Part shown: positions 35,669-45,910 of the stretch, one piece after another
How positions within the stretch are numbered: position 1 is the stretch's first letter
Layout: every line of letters begins with the position of its first letter
Assembly: GCA_001414485.1 (NCBI GenBank)
Contig: LLEY01000042.1
Coordinates: forward strand, 186,001 to 250,000
Origin: Calycina herbarum
Taxonomy: Eukaryota > Ascomycota > Leotiomycetes > Helotiales > Pezizellaceae
Reading direction: 5' to 3'
Length of the DNA: 64,000 nt
Position numbers and translations under genes: made by a program
The notes under the pieces: generated by a model
Told to the model about the DNA's origin: nothing
The model's database searches: none
The model's input: the letters and a program-made list of their open reading frames with translations, nothing else

Positions 35669-36124
35669 CAGTACTAGACAACTTATAACCCCACCAAAAA
35701 CAGCTGTTTTACCTACTCTGCGAACACATATCTTTACTCTTACGCTCCATAGATTTTTCTAAGATCAAGAATTCAGTTTAAGAAGTAGTCTATCTATCTT
35801 TTTTTTCAATGCGCAATGCTAGTAAGCTGTGCTGCTTATATAATCTTTATGCGTGCGGGGTGTTGCTTTTTTCTCGGTGTTTTCGCTTACTTTTTGGTGT
35901 AAAACGTGCACTTTGCTACTTTGCCTTACTTAACTACATAATAACTTTTTACGTATAGATCTACTAGGTAATTCGAGTAGATAGAATTATAGTTAACTCT
36001 CGAATTAGTTAACCCCTCAAAGGAATTATATTATAAATAAGCAGAAGGCATAAATATTTTAAGGTGTTTACCCCGCGTTTGGGTGCAAAAGTGGCATGTG
36101 TCGGTTATAAGTTGACCCTGACTG
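35669..36124. mobile_element. Degenerate TIR element (MITE-like), TA-flanked
   Basis: About 456 bp. The left end begins CAGT, then diverges, then AACTTATAACC (35679-35690). The right end, read on the minus strand, begins CAGTCAGGGTCAACTTATAA. About 17 of the first 22 positions match, and TA lies outside both ends (35667-35668, 36125-36126). The interior is AT-rich without a coding frame. Weaker than the 23.2-kb element. Confidence 0.45.
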
Positions 36125-36957
36125 TACTTGGCCATATCTGCTCGGTGGTTTTTCAGCAAAACATATAATACTCATTAGTCAAAAGGATGTGGCAAAGAAA
36201 AAGTAAGAAAGAGTCTTAATCAGTGCTTAGCTGAAGCAAAAGATTTCAAGATAACAAGAGGAGGCTAGAAGTGAAATGGAATACGCTATCAGGAAGAAGA
36301 TCAGAAGTGAGCTGTAAAAATCAGCAGTGAGAGTAGTGTTATTCTCTTATGCTCTAGATAGACCTGTATATCAGGGAACAATCCAGTATGATCTAGAGCG
36401 AGGAAATAGATGAGATGAGAACCCTATTTACGAGACAAATAACTGCCTTGCTTGGTTTCACAAAAAAGTACTACTTGTGAGAAGGAAGAAAGAGCGTTTA
36501 TTTTTTTTGTAATCCCCTGGCGAGGAAAACATATAGGAACCCATGAATTTAATAAGATAAAGGGTTTTTTTATAGCAAGACCAAAAAACTAGACAGAAGG
36601 ACACTTCATCTCACCGCTGAATCATCAAGGCTAACAAATGCAATCTAGAACATTCATGCCACTGAACATATATCAACTAAAACTGCGACGTAACACTGAG
36701 TTTTTACTCAAAAATTTCTGCATCAAGAGGCATCAAATGCGATCTAGTGCTTAATTAAACATATTAGTACCAAGTTTCAGCCCATAGAACTTCCAGTGCG
36801 CTCTTGCAATTTTCACAGCACTAGCTTTCTCAAGTATCGCATTCACCTTTCAACCGCAACCGCCACCACAAAAAAACATTAAGCCACCAAACCGCTAACC
36901 ACCTTAAAAAAAAGGCAACAATAACATACTTTAACAAGAAAAAATTCAAAAAGAATT
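36125..36957. other. AT-rich region before tRNA
   Basis: About 830 bp with no open frames, repeats or hairpins that I can support. Runs of A and T near 36900-36957 serve as downstream poly-T terminators for the minus-strand tRNA. Confidence 0.4.
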
Positions 36958-37056
36958 GAAGATTATCGGATTTGAACCGATGACCCTCTGGATACCAAAG
37001 GAACTAAGCTACTCCTTGCTCTGGAATCAGAAGCGCTACCACTGCGCCAAATCTTC
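36958..37056 (-). tRNA. Intron-containing tRNA, probably tRNA-Trp (CCA)
   Basis: Read on the minus strand: acceptor arms GAAGATT / AATCTTC pair fully; the D arm is GCGC-AGTGGTA-GCGC; the T arm is ATCGG-TTCAAAT-CCGAT. Counting nine positions from the D stem puts CCA at 34-36 with T33 and a purine at 37, giving Trp. About 27 extra bases follow position 37, an intron at the usual place. The anticodon stem pairs except for a closing A-C mismatch at 31/39, which leaves the exact intron ends, and hence the identity, slightly uncertain. Runs of T follow on the minus strand, as expected for RNA polymerase III termination. Confidence 0.65.
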
Positions 37057-37548
37057 TTGATTTTTTCTTTTTGATGAACGTCTGTAGCTTAATGGTAACT
37101 TTGTTTGTTTTGTTCGTTTGTTGTTGGAATTGGAAAGGGTGGTGGGGAAAAGTGGGTCTTGGCTTGGAACCAAAAACCGGACGCTTAAAGCCAATGGTTG
37201 AGGAAGTGGCGAGTGAGAGACCTAATATTGGCAGCTGCCGTACCAAACAATACATTATAAGAGATGATTTAGAAGAATCGTGTGTATTGTGTGAGAAGGA
37301 TTGGAAGATTTGAGAACTGAATTATGTGGTTTTCCTAAACTTCGAGCCTCTGGAGCAATAACAGAGAGAGCATGCATATGATAATTGGCAGAGGGAAGTC
37401 TTTGGCTGGGTTGATTTCAATCTCCAAACCGTTCGTTGCTCCAAACAAACACTAATAATATTTAGCTTGGAATGATTGTCCGTCTCCTTCGTATCGTACA
37501 ACATTTCTGGGACCTTTGCGGTGACGAAGACGGTCTCTGGTGACCCAC
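37057..37548. other. Spacer between tRNA and GFA gene
   Basis: About 490 bp, no gene supported. A D-arm-like string (GTAGCTTAATGGTAAC) occurs near 37083-37098 on the plus strand without a complete tRNA around it. Confidence 0.4.
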
Positions 37549-38631
37549 CTACTGTTTCCACCCCTTCAAGCCCTCTTCCAAAGATTTGACCAGACTCTTG
37601 CTGACGGCCAGTTCAGAAAAGCTGACCCGATCGGTCCACCAGTCCAACCAATATTCCGCTCTCGCGCCCTCTCCGGGGTCCAATATCCCCACGCTCACGT
37701 CAATCACATCTGGTCTTTCATCGCAATGCCAAAATACCGTCGCGCCGCATACCTTGCAAAACTCACGCATCACCCCCTCGGAGCTCTGATATCGCTTCAG
37801 GGTCCCGAGATCAAAGTCCAGAGGGGTTCCATCGTCCTTGAAAATGTTGCACTTTGGCACAAACGCCCAAGGTTGGATCTCCCAACCGGAGTTCGCGCGG
37901 CAGGGTGTGCAAGTGCATAGTCCAGCTAGATATTTCGTATTGTTACTGCGCAGGAACCAAGGTTCATTCTTTGGGTTTGCGGATGAGGCCGAGTGGTATG
38001 GCACGATCAAATCCGAATATGGCGATTCTGCCTTCTTCGAGGCTTCGTTTGGTCGAGTAATGTGGAATTTTACACCTCCGCAACGACATCCCGCTTGGAG
38101 CTTTTCGTCTTGTTCCTTGCTCCTTTCTCGCGGAGGCAGTTTCTGCATAGCACCTTCGGGGATGAGCTCATCTCCCTCCCCATCGTTGAATAGCCATCGC
38201 TTCAAGGGCCTTTTCTTTCCATCTGTATCTTCGATTTCATTTAACCATACGGAGATTCCGCCATCCAATGTTCCCTCGATCCACTTGGTACCTGTCCAAT
38301 TCATGATTCCTTCTGTTCGGTCTAAAATACCAGTGGTTGCATGCCAGGTATTGCCTGCATGATTCTTGCAAAGAACATGGGCACCGCAGGTTGAACAGAA
38401 GTATCGAGTAAAGGTGGGCTTCGGGGTGAAACTGGTGAGGTTATACTCTGCGGGGTCGATTGTGTAATCGGAGGGCAATTTGATGTATGTAGCACCGCAA
38501 GAGCCAGTTTCTTGCCGGCACATGGTGCAAATACATAGGGCCCGGTCCCTTGGGAGAGAAGAGTTTGGAAATTCGATTTTGTATGTGAAGTCTTTGCATG
38601 CGCAAGCGGCGTTGACAGTTGTGGTTGCCAT
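37549..38631 (-). CDS. Protein with two GFA (glutathione-dependent formaldehyde-activating-type) domains
   Basis: Single exon, 360 residues, start MATTTVNAACACKDF. Two zinc-binding GFA/Mss4-like folds are visible from the cysteine pattern. Domain 1 has C10/C12, C33/C35/C38 (CICTMC) and C79/C82 (FCSTC). Domain 2 has C182/C184 (GCRCGG), C239/C241/C244 (CTCTPC) and C292/C295 (FCKVC). Each domain has the GFA spacing and a terminal Gly-x-Leu-Asp (GILDRTEG, GILDPGEG). GFA domains bind zinc and sometimes thiols. The proven formaldehyde reaction applies to a bacterial member, so the substrate here is unknown. The tandem arrangement suggests an internal duplication. No signal peptide or membrane segment; cytosolic location inferred. 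Confidence 0.9.
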   Translation of the reverse strand: MATTTVNAACACKDFTYKIEFPNSSLPRDRALCICTMCRQETGSCGATYIKLPSDYTIDPAEYNLTSFTPKPTFTRYFCSTCGAHVLCKNHAGNTWHATTGILDRTEGIMNWTGTKWIEGTLDGGISVWLNEIEDTDGKKRPLKRWLFNDGEGDELIPEGAMQKLPPRERSKEQDEKLQAGCRCGGVKFHITRPNEASKKAESPYSDLIVPYHSASSANPKNEPWFLRSNNTKYLAGLCTCTPCRANSGWEIQPWAFVPKCNIFKDDGTPLDFDLGTLKRYQSSEGVMREFCKVCGATVFWHCDERPDVIDVSVGILDPGEGARAEYWLDWWTDRVSFSELAVSKSLVKSLEEGLKGWKQ

Positions 38632-39725
38632 GCTGAGATTGGATTGAGGAAGGCTTCTCGGTTTATGGGACTGCGTTTGCTGTTTTTGGATATGGTTTTC
38701 TGGTTTCTCCGGATTAGAAAGATAGAAGGAGAATATTCCTACCTACGGAGTATATGAATATTGTTATACACTTGCGCATCTATTCACGCCCTTTTCTTGA
38801 CGAGCTACCTACTGACGTCACGAAGTTTGATAAGGCTGTTGCTTGATAACCCAGCGCTTGGTTGAGTATCGGTGGCAGCAGGCGAGTGTTGGCACAGCGT
38901 GCTGTGTATATGGTGTTTTTCCGGTCACTTCTGAATAGCTTCAATTTCCGAGCGTTGAAGTGTCGTCTCGAAGGTCGTCAAAAAAACATCACCACTACCA
39001 AGTCAATCCCGTGGTGGCCGCTCCTTGGCGTCTCCACTACGCTTGCAAATCCGCCCCTCCTAAAAGCTTGCAACCACGAACCAACACAACAACCCAATCC
39101 CACCGGTATCGCAAGCTTTTACAACTTAACCTCGGGTACATCACATTGTTTACGGGCCGGACAGATACCGCACTGCATGGAAACATTTCCAGGAATAGAT
39201 GTTCCTTGTCAGCTCCACGCATAATGATGTCTTTGAGGCCATAACTCGGTATCTCATGACACTTTTCCAGGAACGAGTCATGGTTTTCCACAATTCCCGC
39301 AACAAGGAATTTCTTTCTCTGACTAGAAGGAGCCAGTTCTATCAGCCTCGCAAGTATACACATACCGCTGATGCGTCAAGGCGTTGAAAAGGAGATCGTA
39401 CGTTGGTTCGCTTGAGCTATCCGAGTTATCACCGCCCTGCCAAGAGTTCAGAATAGCTTCTGTATGGACGAACGAGTTGTTTTGGTGGGTTTCATACCAG
39501 ACTTACTGATTAATTTCGATGCAATCTGCTTGATAAGAGGCTCTGTGACAATCTGGTCCCATGTCCCACAAGTATGAAATTCCTTCCATATAGTATATAT
39601 ACAGGTCCCCCCCCCCCGTGTTCTTATCCTCGCTTTTCATTCTTGTCACTCATAGCCTATATTCTCACCTCGCCCTCGGATATTCTCGTTGAACTCACTT
39701 CATTCCATATTCGAATACTCATTAT
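38632..39725. other. Divergent promoters of GFA gene and MFS transporter
   Basis: About 1.1 kb. Includes a C-run (39607-39617) and pyrimidine-rich leader sequence just before the MFS start. No other gene supported. Confidence 0.45.
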
Positions 39726-41562
39726 ATGTCAAACCCCGAGGTTTCAAACACCATGGCGGATCCTGTCGAACCGCCACGAGAATATGCATCTATTGCTTCT
39801 CCGACAGTCACCCGGACGAAAACAAAAGAAACAATAAATCGAACAAACACAAATGGCTCTAGAATCCACCGAACAACATCACATCTTTCACAGAAGGAGA
39901 CACGAGATCCAGACCTCGATGTCAATCTTCCATATCGAACTCTCAGCAATGCAGCAAACCTCAACGAGTACATGGTCGAGACGCCTTCTGGTGAAATTGA
40001 TGGCCGTTTAGCACCAGATGGAAAGGCGAACTGGAAGCTTGTCACATTCAAACCCCATGATCCGGAAAATCCCAAGAATTGGTCGAAAGCCTTTAAGTGG
40101 TATTGCACAATGGTTGTAGCTGTCACCTGTTTTGTGGTGGCTTTCTGTTCTTCTGTTATCACAGCAGATATTGCAGGTGTGGAGAAGGAATTTAACCGAT
40201 CTGAGGAAGTGGCTCTTGTCAGCATTTCGATATTTGTTGTTGGGTTTGGAATAGGTATGTGGAATACCACAACCCCTCAATCCAACATGAATACTAACGA
40301 TTTCAGGCCCAATGGTGTTCGCTCCCCTCAGTGAGGTTCTCGGTCGACGAATCATCTACGCTACTACTTTACTTGTCGCAGTTATCTTCATCATTCCCTG
40401 CGCATTAGCACCAAATATTCAAACTCTCCTCGTATGCAGAGCCATCGACGGAATTGCATTTTCAGCACCAATGACACTTGTTGGTGGAACTTTGGCCGAT
40501 ATGTGGCGAACGGAGGAGAGAGGTGTTCCCATGGCAGCTTTCTCAGCAGCACCATTCATCGGCCCAGCAATTGGTCCATTGGTCGGGGGATTTCTCTCTG
40601 ATGCCCTTGGATGGAGGTGGTTATACTGGATCCAACTCATTCTCGCCGGTGCTGTTTATGTCTTGATTACTTTCACTGTTCCCGAAACCTATGCGCCAAC
40701 AATTCTCGCTCGCCGTGCCAAGAAGCTTCGTGAATCCACAGGCGAGAAGGAGCATGTCACAGAACAAGATATTGATTTACGACCATTCAGCGAGCGTCTT
40801 GGTGTTTTCCTCGTCAGACCTTTCCAACTCCTCTTCGGCGAAATGATCGTCTTCCTCGTTTCGGTCTACATGTCCGTTCTCTACGGCTTACTATATATGT
40901 TCTTTGTCGCTTATCCAATTGTTTACCAACAAGGAAAGGGGTATACAGCTGGTATCACCGGTCTCATGTTCATTCCGATCGCACTTGGGGTCCTCGCCTC
41001 AGCAGTATGCGCTCCACTAGTAAACAAACATTACTTGTCACTCTGTGAAAAACACAACGGCTCTCCACCACCAGAGGTCCGCCTAGTCCCCATGATGGTT
41101 TCTTGCTGGTTCATTCCAATCGGTCTCTTCATCTTCGCCTGGACCTCCTATACACACTTGTCCTGGGTTGGACCAGCAATTGGCGGTTTCCCAGTCGGAT
41201 TCGGATTCATCTTCCTCTACAACTCCGCAAACAACTACCTCGTCGATTCCTACCAACACCAGGCTGCCTCTGCATTGGCTGCCAAAACCTTCTTGAGAAG
41301 TTTCTGGGGTGCGGCTGTGGTGCTTTTCACAGCGCAAATGTATGCCAGATTGGGAGATCAATGGGCTTCTAGTCTTTTGGCTTTTATTGCTCTCGCATGT
41401 TGTGCTATTCCTTATATCTTCTACTTTTATGGAGAGAGGATCAGAAGACATAGTAAATTCGCTTATAGTGGGGATGATGAGGAGACTTTGAAGACTAGTG
41501 CTGAGGATAGAGCCAGCGAGGGAGAGTTGCAGAGAGCGAGAAGCTATGTGAGCAACCCTTAA
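39726..41562 (+). CDS. MFS transporter, DHA1 (drug:H+ antiporter-1) type
   Basis: Two exons (39726-40254, 40307-41562; 52-nt intron with a TACTAAC branch site) give 594 residues. A polar N-terminal tail of about 125 residues with Ser/Thr clusters precedes the first membrane helix ([20 protein letters not shown]). Family motifs: [16 protein letters not shown] before TM1, [10 protein letters not shown] (motif A, DHA1 form), [18 protein letters not shown], and [20 protein letters not shown] (antiporter motif C), ending TM5 with [10 protein letters not shown]. The second bundle includes [16 protein letters not shown] and [17 protein letters not shown]. It resembles fungal FLU1/polyamine-type exporters. 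Substrate cannot be assigned. It stands alone with no regulator or biosynthetic gene beside it. Confidence 0.92.
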
Positions 41563-41940
41563 ATGGGTGAGATGGAGTGGTGGAGAGGAATGAGAGTGTT
41601 GTAATTGTACGTTGATACGAAGGAGTTTGGATGGTGACTTTATAATAGATAGCTGGCGGGATTAGATTTTCTTCTTGTCACTTAGATTAATGATATACCT
41701 AGACAGACAATAATCACAACACATAAATAATTTATACGACCAATGCAGCTACTCATGCGGATTCGTGATACAATAATCTCACACGATTTCTATTCTTCTA
41801 AACCTACTCACATAATCGTTCTGACTTCTTCTCGAACTCCAACTGACCTATACATCTCAATGATTTTAATTCTCCTAGGCTTCTCGGATAATCTCTTTCG
41901 CTAAAGCCAGCTTTACTGTCCCTGAAAATTACTCTGAAAA
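41563..41940. other. 3' spacer after MFS transporter
   Basis: About 380 bp between convergent genes; nothing beyond 3' flanks seen. Confidence 0.5.
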
Positions 41941-42962
41941 TCAACATTTAAGCACCAAGTTGATATTCAGATCAGCTCTCAATCCATGCTCAGCAACCTC
42001 CGGTCCCATCCTGATAAGTTTCAACCCAATAGTCTCAGAAACTTTGCCCCCTTTGGCTTCCTCGTCGCCCAACTTCGTCTTTTTTGATGGCGGGCTCATG
42101 TACGTCTTGCTAGCTTCTTCTTTAAACCCATTAAGAACATACTTTAAGTCCAAACAAGAGATCAAAACACCCAAAGTAGGTCTCACACCCGAATCCACAA
42201 CTTTGTTCTCCGTGATATCATACGCAATCTTCTTCCCCTTCCTAACATCATCGGCTGTAACATGTATATCAACATTGCGATCAAACCCCGCAAAATTGGC
42301 TTTTTTGACAACGGTGTGCCAATCCCGAACACCTCGGAATGTACAATGAAGATCGGGACACCCAACTCCCGGAATTTCGTCTCCGAGTTTAGGGAAGATG
42401 TAAGGTCGATCGACGTCAACACGGCCACGGAAAACGAGTTTATGGGCATGAAGTGCAATCTTGCCGCCAACGGCATGTTTTCGTTGCGCAATGATGAGAT
42501 ATGGAGTCTCGTTCTCGAGATCACCTCCTTCTTTCGAAGCCAAAATCTCACGAGAAACATATGTTTTGTTTTCTCCGTTGATCACGGTGTCTAAGTATCT
42601 CATGTCAGCTCTTAAATTCGTCTTTTGATAGAAAAAAGAGTACCTTTGGGAGAAAAATATCGAAATTTCGACCCGACATTCTGGCACTCCTTCCACACCT
42701 CCTCGTGGTCCTCGTATTCTCCACCAACAATTGTCACCAGATCATCGTGCTCCTTCGCTTGCTTGATCATATTGAGCATAGGACCAAGATACACAGAGTC
42801 CGAGTCAGTCATGACGAAGTCTGATGCGCTTTTCCTCCATTTTCTTCTTCGCTCTCTGTCCTGCTCGGGCGACAGGGAGAAAGAAGCACTGGTTTCAGTT
42901 CCCAAGATTGCTTCACCGGTGATCGGATCTTCCTCTTCTGCAAATGCTGCTTTTCGCTTCAT
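41941..42962 (-). CDS. Unrecognised soluble protein
   Basis: Two exons (42962-42644, 42590-41941; 53-nt intron) give 322 residues starting MKRKAAFAEEEDPITGEAIL. The N-terminus has a basic, Arg/Lys-rich stretch (DRERRRKWRKSASDF), compatible with nuclear location. The body has alternating hydrophobic strands (YLIIAQRKHAVGGKIALHAH, KLVFRGRVDVDRPYIFPKLG) and looks like a folded beta-rich domain. A Lys-rich linker (SPPSKKTKLGDEEAKGGK) lies near the C-terminus. No signal peptide or membrane segment. I do not recognise the family. It is arranged tandemly with the next unknown gene. Confidence 0.7.
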
Positions 42963-43669
42963 CTTTCCGTACTAAGTGTCCTAGTATGTAAATTACTGTG
43001 ATGTATAGAAATAAAATAATCTTGGAGATGAAAGAAATGAATCTATTGAAAGGAAAGAACTCGGCATAAAGAGGGGAGATATATGAAACTGTTTGGGGGC
43101 TATAATTGTTGGTGTGGGCTTGGAAAACACGCGCCTCCATTCGTTTTGGGAACTCGAAGTCAGGGATGATGAGCTTCATGTAACCTCAAGAAACGCCTCA
43201 CGAGGGACAGTTAAAGCGGCAGTAAATACTATAAACCTGGCAGTTCCAGGCGTGGAAATAACGAATAATGTTGCCACTTTAGACTAATAATTGTTGTTAA
43301 TTTATATTGACTAGAAATGTTTAGAATAACCAAGTTGATTGATTAAAAGTTCCAATAATATTATATTATTCCATTTACTTTCACTTACTATAAGTATGCG
43401 AATATATTTGGGAAAACCAAGTCAATCAGATAAAGTTCAGAGTTAACGAAAAGAGATACTTATCCATTCATTTAAAACAATTACTCGAAAATATTTAGGT
43501 TGTATATTTTAATACTTTAGATCGCGAAATGCTTTCATTTTTCAACAGCTCTAGTCCTAAAAAAACAACCCCCTGAATACTTTCCAAACTCTACAACTTG
43601 TCGATATTTTAAATGGAAAGTACGCTACTCGATTACTGGTATATTATGGCCCACTCTACATAAGAGACG
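42963..43669. other. AT-rich spacer
   Basis: About 700 bp between two tandem minus-strand genes; AT-rich from 43290, no gene or repeat supported. Confidence 0.45.
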
Positions 43670-44950
43670 TTAAAAGACAAAGTCCAACAAATCCTCTCTA
43701 TCCCTCTTTAAACTCGCTGCACCACTTCCACTGCACCCAATAGCACCATCCAAACTCCCAGACATCCATTCCGTCTCAATGTTTTGCCCAAACCCATCAC
43801 TATTATTATGAATAACCAGCATCGCTCCTTCAGCCTCTGGAAACTTCCCAACCTCGTATCTACCTCCTGCTCCTTTAAATAAATTACCTTTCTCCATCAC
43901 CCGTACAAATTTTTGCTTTCGCAAAGCCAATTTAGCGAGAGGAATGATTTTTGGATCTGCGTAATCGTTGACAGAGAAGATACGCATATTGGTAAACGTA
44001 TTTTGGTCTGAAAATGTTTTGAGAGCGAGGACCATGAGACGGTTCAGGAGTGGCGCACCGATCTCACGGGCGAAGATTGAGGCTGGATCATAAGTATATA
44101 CGTACCCCTTCACACATAATACCTCTAGTGCTGAGAATTCGTTGAGTGCTTGTTGGATAGCGGTATTGAGTAACAATTCCAGGGAAACGACTTGATCGCT
44201 GTATGTCTCCGTGAACTTTCCGATTGTCTCCTCGGTGGGATCCTGCGTTCCTCCAGACGAGATGAGAGCTTCGAGAAAAGAGATAGTCTCGTCCATCCCC
44301 ATCGGCTTGACCTCCTTCCTAGCAGGCAATCTCCCACCTTTGACAAGATGAAAAACAAGATGTTTCCTCAATCCCTCATCATAAACCATCCTCTTCTTAT
44401 CATCCTGTTTCTCCTCCACACCCAAAACATCCCACCCCTCACCAAGTTTCTCCCCCACAACCTCTTGATTCCCCAACCCACAAACTTTCATCATAACCCT
44501 CGTCCCCTCGAAGTCCTGATGCACAGCCGCACTCAAAACCACACTCCTAACCAATACCTTCCCACCTCCGTTCTTGGCAAAATGAGCGATATCATGTCCC
44601 CCGTGAAAAACATGATCACCCACCATCTCACATTGGGAAACAACAGGGGTAAGGAATGTATGGAAAGCTCCTTCGAGATTGGTGATACGATCCCACTTCT
44701 CTTTTTTCTTTTGGGCGACGAATTTTACAGCTAGTGCACTGTTTTTCTTGTTGCGCATGAGATGGCTGATGAGGGGTTTTGGGACGAAAGGGGAGTGGGA
44801 TATCAACGGCGGGGGAACGAGAGAGTGGTTGCTGAGGTAGAAAGCTCGGGTGTGCGCCGATGGGGGTATTTGTGAGGGGGTGAGGATGTCTGAGCGACAG
44901 CCCAAAGGAGATGGGAGCTTTTGTGGTGGGGATTTGAGTTTTAGAGCCAT
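43670..44950 (-). CDS. Unrecognised soluble protein
   Basis: Single exon, 426 residues, start MALKLKSPPQKLPSPLGCRS. The N-terminal 60 residues are Pro/Ser-rich and low in acid, which could be a mitochondrial presequence or simply disordered. A basic patch follows (MRNKKNSALAVKFVAQKKKE). The rest is a folded alpha/beta region with ALEVLCVKGYVYTYDPASIF, RIFSVNDYADPKIIPLAKLA and EAEGAMLVIHNNSDGFGQNI, which look like conserved core strands. No membrane segment. I cannot name the family. The open frame without stops over 1.28 kb and the coherent residue pattern support a real gene. Confidence 0.75.
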   Translation of the reverse strand: MALKLKSPPQKLPSPLGCRSDILTPSQIPPSAHTRAFYLSNHSLVPPPLISHSPFVPKPLISHLMRNKKNSALAVKFVAQKKKEKWDRITNLEGAFHTFLTPVVSQCEMVGDHVFHGGHDIAHFAKNGGGKVLVRSVVLSAAVHQDFEGTRVMMKVCGLGNQEVVGEKLGEGWDVLGVEEKQDDKKRMVYDEGLRKHLVFHLVKGGRLPARKEVKPMGMDETISFLEALISSGGTQDPTEETIGKFTETYSDQVVSLELLLNTAIQQALNEFSALEVLCVKGYVYTYDPASIFAREIGAPLLNRLMVLALKTFSDQNTFTNMRIFSVNDYADPKIIPLAKLALRKQKFVRVMEKGNLFKGAGGRYEVGKFPEAEGAMLVIHNNSDGFGQNIETEWMSGSLDGAIGCSGSGAASLKRDREDLLDFVF

Positions 44951-45910
44951 TTTTGGTTTGTTCTTCTGGTCTTGGGTAGAAAGTTTTGAGGTTGATATGC
45001 GTTTGGATGGTGTTGAGATTTGTGAGTTGAGATTGAAGAGTCAGAGCTGGAGCGGCTTAAGTACGCGAAGCTCACCCTTTTGGGGCTATGCCAAATAATT
45101 TATTCATTGCCAAAGTAAGATAAATAAGGAGAATAATGTGTATTAAATCTCCTACAGCCATAAATATGTACTCATTCCTCCAGGGTTTGACTTGAGCTAT
45201 TTCTCGCGAGACAGTCCGCATGCTAGAGCTTCGAATCGAGCGAAATAGTCTGGGATGAGGGAAAGATACCGAGAAGGTTTAGAAGAGTCAGAAACTCAAT
45301 TTCTTCATTTTTCTAAACTTGGAACAATACCTTATTGAGTTTAGAGAAAAAAAGAGAGAAAGGAAGACCAAATAAGTATGTAGATTTGTAAGAGCCACGA
45401 CCATCACCAGGGGTGCAGGGAATTTAATTGTCCTAAAAGACTAGAATAATCATTTTTATATTATCTTTATTCTCCAAAAGTGTTGGCACAATTGTAAAAG
45501 GGAAAGCGCGAAGGGGCTACATCCACGAATTCTTGAAACCCCCCCCCTCCCGGTGCCATCGTCACACACCCCAATCCATGACATTTTACTAACCGTTTAG
45601 AACAATCAGATAAACTAAGGAGACTTACAAGAATACTTCAATCATCCCATGCTACTCTGTTAAACTTGCTCAATTGTTTCACACCTTCTAGAACAATATC
45701 TTTTGATAGATATTATTCAACTGTACGAGGAAGGACTCTTAAAATTCGGAAAATTCAACAAGCCATCCAGCTCGTATATTGCTACACTTTTTACAAAATA
45801 TTCATTACCAGCCATTTCCCATATCCCAGCCTACAATAGAACGCAAGTAATCATTACCTCACCAAAACGCCAGCACACCAGTTGAACCACCAACGTCCCA
45901 GTCTCATCTC
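44951..45910. other. Spacer with copy of hairpin arm
   Basis: About 960 bp. At 45428-45444 there is a near copy of the right arm of the hairpin at 14557-14575 (one base missing). A C-run lies at 45540-45547. No gene supported; frames near 45703-45885 are short and unlike proteins I know. Confidence 0.45.

Noticed and set aside
37076..37110. tRNA-like D-arm (GTAGCTTAATGGTAAC) on the plus strand beside the tRNA
   Set aside because: No matching T arm or acceptor stem can be found downstream; probably chance or a fragment.
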